From the NCBI RefSeq assembly GCF_003937915.1, contig NZ_RHUM01000011.1:113430-177429 (forward strand): a DNA stretch of 64,000 nt, given 5' to 3'. Position numbers and translations under genes: made by a program. The notes beneath the pieces are model-generated. The model had not been told where the DNA came from. It saw only the letters and a list, made by a program, of their open reading frames with translations, and made no database searches. This DNA is from Erwinia sp. 198. GTDB lineage: Bacteria > Pseudomonadota > Gammaproteobacteria > Enterobacterales > Enterobacteriaceae. Shown piece by piece: positions 60,756-64,000 of the stretch (positions within the stretch are counted from its first letter, which is position 1; every line of letters begins with the position of its first letter).

Positions 60756-60866
60756 GACCTGGTCTTTACCCTGCTTACGCAGCTTATGCCCCTGCGATTC
60801 AGCCAGCGCGGCAAGGGACACACTGCGCTTCAACTCGTCCAGTTCTCTCTGCGGGATGCGGGGCAT
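60750..60866 (-). pseudogene. N-terminal fragment of CHC2 zinc-finger primase
   Basis: MPRIPQRELDELKRSVSLAA then LAESQGHKLRKQGKDQVTG resembles the start of mobile-element CHC2/toprim primases, which continue GKDYV-x-CPFH. The sequence switches to IS30 transposase right there (about 60755), so the zinc finger and all later domains are lost. Confidence 0.65.
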
Positions 60867-60928
60867 GTCACAACTCCTGTCAAAAACCTGTCAATTGTAA
60901 AACAGTAAAAATAACTCCATTGCAGAGT

Positions 60929-60943
60929 ACTCTATAACAGAGT
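60929..60943. promoter_or_regulatory. Inverted repeat upstream of the XRE gene
   Basis: ACTCT-ATAAC-AGAGT lies 24 bp before the XRE ATG, with further ACTC/AGAGT copies on both sides. A plausible autoregulatory operator. Confidence 0.4.
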
Positions 60944-60966
60944 TATTCAGAACAGGGAGTATCATC

Positions 60967-61353
60967 ATGGCAACACTGACACAACAGCAACGTAATGCCA
61001 TGAACAGCAGAGATGAACAGTTTTTCAGTGCGTTGGGTGCGCGGATCGCGCTGGCGAGGAAGGAACTTCAGCTGACACAGCAGCAGCTGGCCGAACAGCT
61101 GGGTATCGCTCAGCAGACAATGGCGCATTACGAAGGCGGGCGGCTGAAGGTTTCGGCTTCACTGCTGCCGCAGCTGGCACAGATCCTTAACCTGTCGCTG
61201 GATGAGTTGCTGGGTCTGCCAGCCAGGCGTACATCGAAGCGTGGCCCGACCTCCCGGCTGGAACAACAGATCGAAGCGATCCGGCAGATGCCGATGACGA
61301 AGCAGAAGTTTGTGACGGAGATGCTGGATAACGTGATTGGTAAAACAGAGTAG
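60967..61353 (+). CDS. XRE-family regulator
   Basis: 128 aa. Cro/CI helix-turn-helix at residues about 28-80 (LTQQQLAEQLGIAQQTMAHY, LAQILNLSLDELLGL); the C-terminal tail IRQMPMTKQKFVTEMLDNVI is helical. Typical of mobile-element regulators. GGGAG precedes the ATG. Confidence 0.82.
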   Translation: MATLTQQQRNAMNSRDEQFFSALGARIALARKELQLTQQQLAEQLGIAQQTMAHYEGGRLKVSASLLPQLAQILNLSLDELLGLPARRTSKRGPTSRLEQQIEAIRQMPMTKQKFVTEMLDNVIGKTE

Positions 61354-61425
61354 TTAACAGACGCGGAACTGAGGTGCTGTAACACCCCAGCCCGCTGACC
61401 ACAAGCAACTAAGAAGGAGTTGATT

Positions 61426-61615
61426 ATGGCTGCGCAACATCATAAGCCAGAGACGTACACACCCTCAACCCGCTGTTATACTGTGGGTTATGTCAGTGAC
61501 GCGAAGTATCAGCCGGTTCCGTCCATCACGCTGAAGGGCCACTGGCTACTGGCTGGAAGAGGCGGGATTTGGGACGGGGACACCGGTTAACGTGCGGGTG
61601 ATTCAGGACTGCCTG
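61426..61615 (+). pseudogene. SymE-like toxin gene, frameshifted
   Basis: Frame 1 (61426-61590) reads RCYTVGYVSDAKYQPVPSIT then LKGHWL and soon stops. The downstream part, WLEEAGFGTGTPVNVRVIQD, is in the next frame. Together they follow the SymE pattern (ITLKGxWLexAGFxtGtpVxVkV), an SOS-associated type I toxin family. A frameshift near 61550 breaks it, and its 3' part fuses into the next frame. AAGGAG precedes the ATG. Confidence 0.65.
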
Positions 61616-62140
61616 ATGAATAATGCCATCGTTAACGGCTACCTGATGGAAAAGTCCGGGCTGTTCACGCTATTGCGCGTGCTCGATACCGAAGACTTTG
61701 CCTCTATGGAACGTACAAAGCGGAATTCTGAAATTCTGCGCGGTGCGGCATTTTTTGCTGACCTGCCAACAGCGGATGAGCTGCCAGCGGCGACCAAGCC
61801 GGTGGCGTTAACCATTGAGACGCTGGAACGTGAATTGCTGGATGATAACGGTTTGCTGGCTTCCGTTCCCGCTGCTGAGCGTGCTGCTTTGCTCGAAAAG
61901 GTAATGACCAAATATGGCGTTGGCGGTAATGAGCCACCAGCAACAGAAACCAGTTTAACAGCGCCAGCTGAGCAAATTGAGGACAACAGCGGTGCGCCTG
62001 TGGCCGCGCAAGCTACATCTGATTCAAAGCATGGCCTGGGCCCTAAATCGGCGCCGCAGTTAGCTGAAGGTGAAAGCGAGTCGTCATTACCGCTGGCGAA
62101 TAAGAAGAACGCACGCAACCGTGTCTTTAAAGGTGCCTAA
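61592..62140 (+). CDS. Unknown protein or chimera (182 aa)
   Basis: Open from a GTG at 61592. The first about eight residues (VRVIQDCL) continue SymE; the remainder (YLMEKSGLFTLLRVLDTEDF, LTIETLERELLDDNGLLASV) is a different sequence with an acidic, low-complexity end and basic terminus. No family recognised. Probably the tail of another mobile-element gene fused by deletion. Followed by a strong terminator. Confidence 0.4.
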   Translation: MRVIQDCLMNNAIVNGYLMEKSGLFTLLRVLDTEDFASMERTKRNSEILRGAAFFADLPTADELPAATKPVALTIETLERELLDDNGLLASVPAAERAALLEKVMTKYGVGGNEPPATETSLTAPAEQIEDNSGAPVAAQATSDSKHGLGPKSAPQLAEGESESSLPLANKKNARNRVFKGA

Positions 62141-62571
62141 CAGCTTAGTCCTGACCTCTTCTTTATCAGCTCGCGCTCGATAGACATGTATAAGGCCCTG
62201 AGATCTTTCAGGGCCTTATCTTTTTGTCTTTTGGTCTGCTTTTTCCACGGCCTTTCCAACCCCTCATGCTTTCGGACTATCGCCGTTTTACTGATGTCAG
62301 TCTTACGCCCGTGGCGGAATTTAAAATAGGTACATTTAATCGCCTTCAGGTGAAAGGTGCGCGGTCGCACTTCATCATTCATCACGCACTCTGCCTGATC
62401 GGACATATAAAAGCCCCGGAGCCGGATGTAGATGTCATAATTTTCAACTAAAAGGTGTGGGTAACGCTGAGAAAGGATCGTGGTGAGTTCAGGCGCTGAA
62501 ATTGGCCGGTTGATACTGAGCATGTAATCTGCCACTTCCGCACTGTTTATGCGTGGGCGCGCTTCCGCCAT
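62137..62571 (-). CDS. Unknown protein (144 aa)
   Basis: Basic protein, no signal peptide or membrane helix. N-terminal half MAEARPRINSAEVADYMLSI, PELTTILSQRYPHL may be winged-helix-like; the C-terminus is Lys/Arg-rich (WKKQTKRQKDKALKDLRALY). No family recognised; phage/plasmid-like surroundings. Its 3' end overlaps the convergent 182-aa frame by 4 nt. Confidence 0.5.
   Translation of the reverse strand: MAEARPRINSAEVADYMLSINRPISAPELTTILSQRYPHLLVENYDIYIRLRGFYMSDQAECVMNDEVRPRTFHLKAIKCTYFKFRHGRKTDISKTAIVRKHEGLERPWKKQTKRQKDKALKDLRALYMSIERELIKKRSGLSC
62190..62226 (+). terminator. Terminator embedded in an opposing gene
   Basis: ATAAGGCCCTGA and TCAGGGCCTTAT form a perfect 12-bp stem with a GATCTT loop, then CTTTTTGTCTTTT on the plus strand. 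It would end transcription from the 61-62 kb plus-strand genes, and lies antisense inside the 144-aa gene. Confidence 0.8.
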
Positions 62572-62848
62572 TTATCCCCCCTGTGCTGCGCCATTATGCC
62601 TGTTTAACTAATAGTTTATATGGAGGGATTTTAATCCTATTCCTGAGGTTTTATCAACCTGATAGACAAATAAAACTCATAAATGCTAAGGGATGGAGTA
62701 ATAACCTTGCTCTAATATACTAATTAATGAATTATTGTATAAATAAGCAATTAGGTATTGAATTCTTAGTACTTTCAGCTGATTGCCTTTATGTTGACCA
62801 AAAAGTAAAATGATTCACTCCAACCCATAACAGGAGAACGTAAATCTT

Positions 62849-63349
62849 ATGGCCGGGGTTAATGATTCGATTTCTTTCAGTACAAAAGGATATGGCTAGC
62901 TACGGATACGCGAAGGCGTAGTCTATCGCTACTACAACGACCTGGGGCCTCATGCGGGAAACTGTACGTGGGGAGTAGGAACGCTGGCGCACTTTGGGGT
63001 ATGTACGGAAGAGGAACTAAAGACACACGTTACAGCACAGGACGTTAATACTGCGCTGGCAAGGCACGTCCATAAAGTCGAACAGTATGTTCGTCGTAAA
63101 GTTAGGCATCATCGCCTTACACAAGCTCAGTTTGATGGCCTGGTTTCCTTCACTTACAACGTATCTAATCCGTCTTCAGTTATGGAGGCAGCCGATCGCG
63201 GCGATATGAAAGCGGTGTACGATAAAATGCTGCAATACATCTATGTTTTCAAACATGATGCAAAAGGTCATAAAATCGGAAAACCCAAAATTTTGCTCCC
63301 CTTGTATAAAAGAAGGCTGGAAGAAGCCGCACCATTCAGGCAGGAATAA
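62849..63349 (+). pseudogene. T4-lysozyme-like muramidase with in-frame TAG
   Basis: 167-codon frame interrupted once, at codon 17 (TAG, 62897-62899). After it, LRIREGVVYRYYNDLGPHAG and CTWGVGTLAHFG follow the GH24 pattern: Glu22 and Asp31 at the T4 lysozyme spacing (E11/D20), with Thr40 in the place of T26. LTQAQFDGLVSFTYNV is also family-like. No secretion signal is seen. AGGAGA precedes the ATG. It ends one base before a secreted partner gene. TGG to TAG mutation is the simplest explanation; recoding is not excluded. Confidence 0.65.
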
Positions 63350-63350
63350 T

Positions 63351-63800
63351 ATGCTTAAAAAATTACCACTCGTTCTATTGCTGTCATTGTGCAGTGCCAC
63401 TACGGCATTCGCCGGTAGCGATCAGGAAATGGATTCTCGCCTGGATACACTGATGGGCGCTAATACGCATCAGCATTACCACGATTTTCTAACAAAGCTC
63501 CAGAAATCGGTTGAGAAGAAAGACAAAGAAACCGTTGCTTCAATGGTCGATTATCCACTTACCGTCACTGTCGCTCATAAAGAAATCGATATAGCTGATA
63601 GTCGGGATTTTGTTAAACATTACGATAAAATCTTTAACAACCGCCTAGTAAAAATCATTTTAGGGCAGAAATATGAAGACCTGTTTGCTAAAGACACAGG
63701 GATCATGGTCGGCCCGCATGGAGAGCTATGGTATAGCGGGATATGCACGGTCAACGACTGTAGCAAATTTGATATTAAAATAATGCAAATCAATAACTAA
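63351..63800 (+). CDS. Secreted protein, candidate immunity partner
   Basis: 149 aa, signal peptide MLKKLPLVLLLSLCSATTAF then AGSDQ. The mature part is small and mixed alpha/beta (VEKKDKETVASMVDYPLTVT, DFVKHYDKIF), NTF2-like in appearance; family not certain. Starts one base after the lysozyme frame with AGGAA in its end, so the two are translationally linked. A periplasmic partner of a cell-wall hydrolase is the usual design of T6SS-type effector/immunity pairs; this role is inferred. Confidence 0.65.
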   Translation: MLKKLPLVLLLSLCSATTAFAGSDQEMDSRLDTLMGANTHQHYHDFLTKLQKSVEKKDKETVASMVDYPLTVTVAHKEIDIADSRDFVKHYDKIFNNRLVKIILGQKYEDLFAKDTGIMVGPHGELWYSGICTVNDCSKFDIKIMQINN

Positions 63801-63897
63801 CCATCCATATGGTGCCTGAATAGATACCTTTTTGCGTTGTTGAGCAAAAGCGGCCGTCAGCATTAACTGGCGACCGTCATTTTAACGCTTACTCAGG

Positions 63898-64000
63898 GGC
63901 TTTGTTGCAAAGATTGGGGAGAACCGGCCGTCGATGTTGTCGACTGACCTTACATTTCAAAGACCCGGTTCACCAGACGCATCTCACCCTGGGGATGACC
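63898..64000 (-). mobile_element. IS6-family (IS26-like) element, end only
   Basis: GGCTTTGTTGCAAA at 63898 resembles IS6 terminal repeats (IS26: GGCACTGTTGCAAA). The minus-strand frame ending at 63950 reads HPQGEMRLVNRVFEM, close to the IS26 transposase C-terminus (DPLGEMRLVSRVFEM). The rest lies beyond the window. Confidence 0.85.

Noticed and set aside
61704..61943. Minus-strand frame in the unknown 182-aa gene
   Set aside because: Low-complexity shadow with no start signal.
63147..63164. Ter-like TTACAACGTAT on the minus sense
   Set aside because: It has one extra base and the wrong flank compared with ATGTTGTAACTA, and lies within the lysozyme coding sequence.

Overview
The window is chromosomal DNA of an enterobacterium. 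Gene order follows the replication-terminus region of Escherichia coli (mlc, ynfL-ynfM, tus-fumC-ydgA, add-ydgJ, cnu-rsxABCDGE-nth). The intervening accessory blocks (scr sucrose regulon, split betT and betIBA, pectinase, hns-like gene beside tus) suggest Erwiniaceae (Pantoea/Mixta/Erwinia type). Order-level placement is strong; family-level placement is inference. No rRNA, tRNA or CRISPR array was found.

Left part (1-15.5 kb): the glucose repressor mlc, LysR/MFS pair ynfL-ynfM, msrA, choline transporter betT, an AbrB-type membrane protein, an H-NS/StpA-like gene, then tus. Two Ter sites with the same 15-bp core and polarity lie about 1 kb apart on either side of the H-NS-like gene; the second sits in the tus leader. 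fumC, ydgA, add and ydgJ follow in E. coli order.

Sugar block (15.6-29 kb), inserted between ydgJ and cnu: araFGH-araC on the minus strand, divergent araBA (no araD here), decayed remains of a sulfatase and its radical-SAM maturase, then the galactofuranose ABC transporter ytfQRT-yjfF. A 345-bp araF/araB gap carries AraC I1/I2-like repeats and a CRP-like site.

Core block (29.4-36.7 kb): cnu, the six-gene Rsx electron-transport operon with overlapping genes, nth, and a stray muconolactone-isomerase-like gene. Sucrose block (36.9-43.5 kb): scrK-scrY-scrA-scrB-scrR with two operator-like palindromes. Then come a DeoR/IMPase/MFS cluster, an FAD protein, and betIBA. A BetI-type box precedes betI, and a close copy precedes betT 47 kb away, so the split regulon appears still coordinated.

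Right part (52-64 kb) is accessory DNA. It holds a broken MFS gene, an alcohol-dehydrogenase-like gene, an ASCH protein, and a compact unrecognised locus: a TetR gene, two tandem micro-lipoproteins of 25 and 26 aa, an opposing set of coupled small membrane-protein genes including a duplicated two-helix family, and a DUF3313-like lipoprotein. Two promoters in this locus share a 17-bp operator-like sequence. Beyond it are a GH28 polygalacturonase, an IS30 fragment joined to a primase fragment, an XRE regulator, a frameshifted SymE-like gene, two unknown genes, a T4-lysozyme-like gene with one in-frame TAG followed immediately by a secreted small protein resembling an effector/immunity pair, and the end of an IS26-like IS6-family element running off the window.
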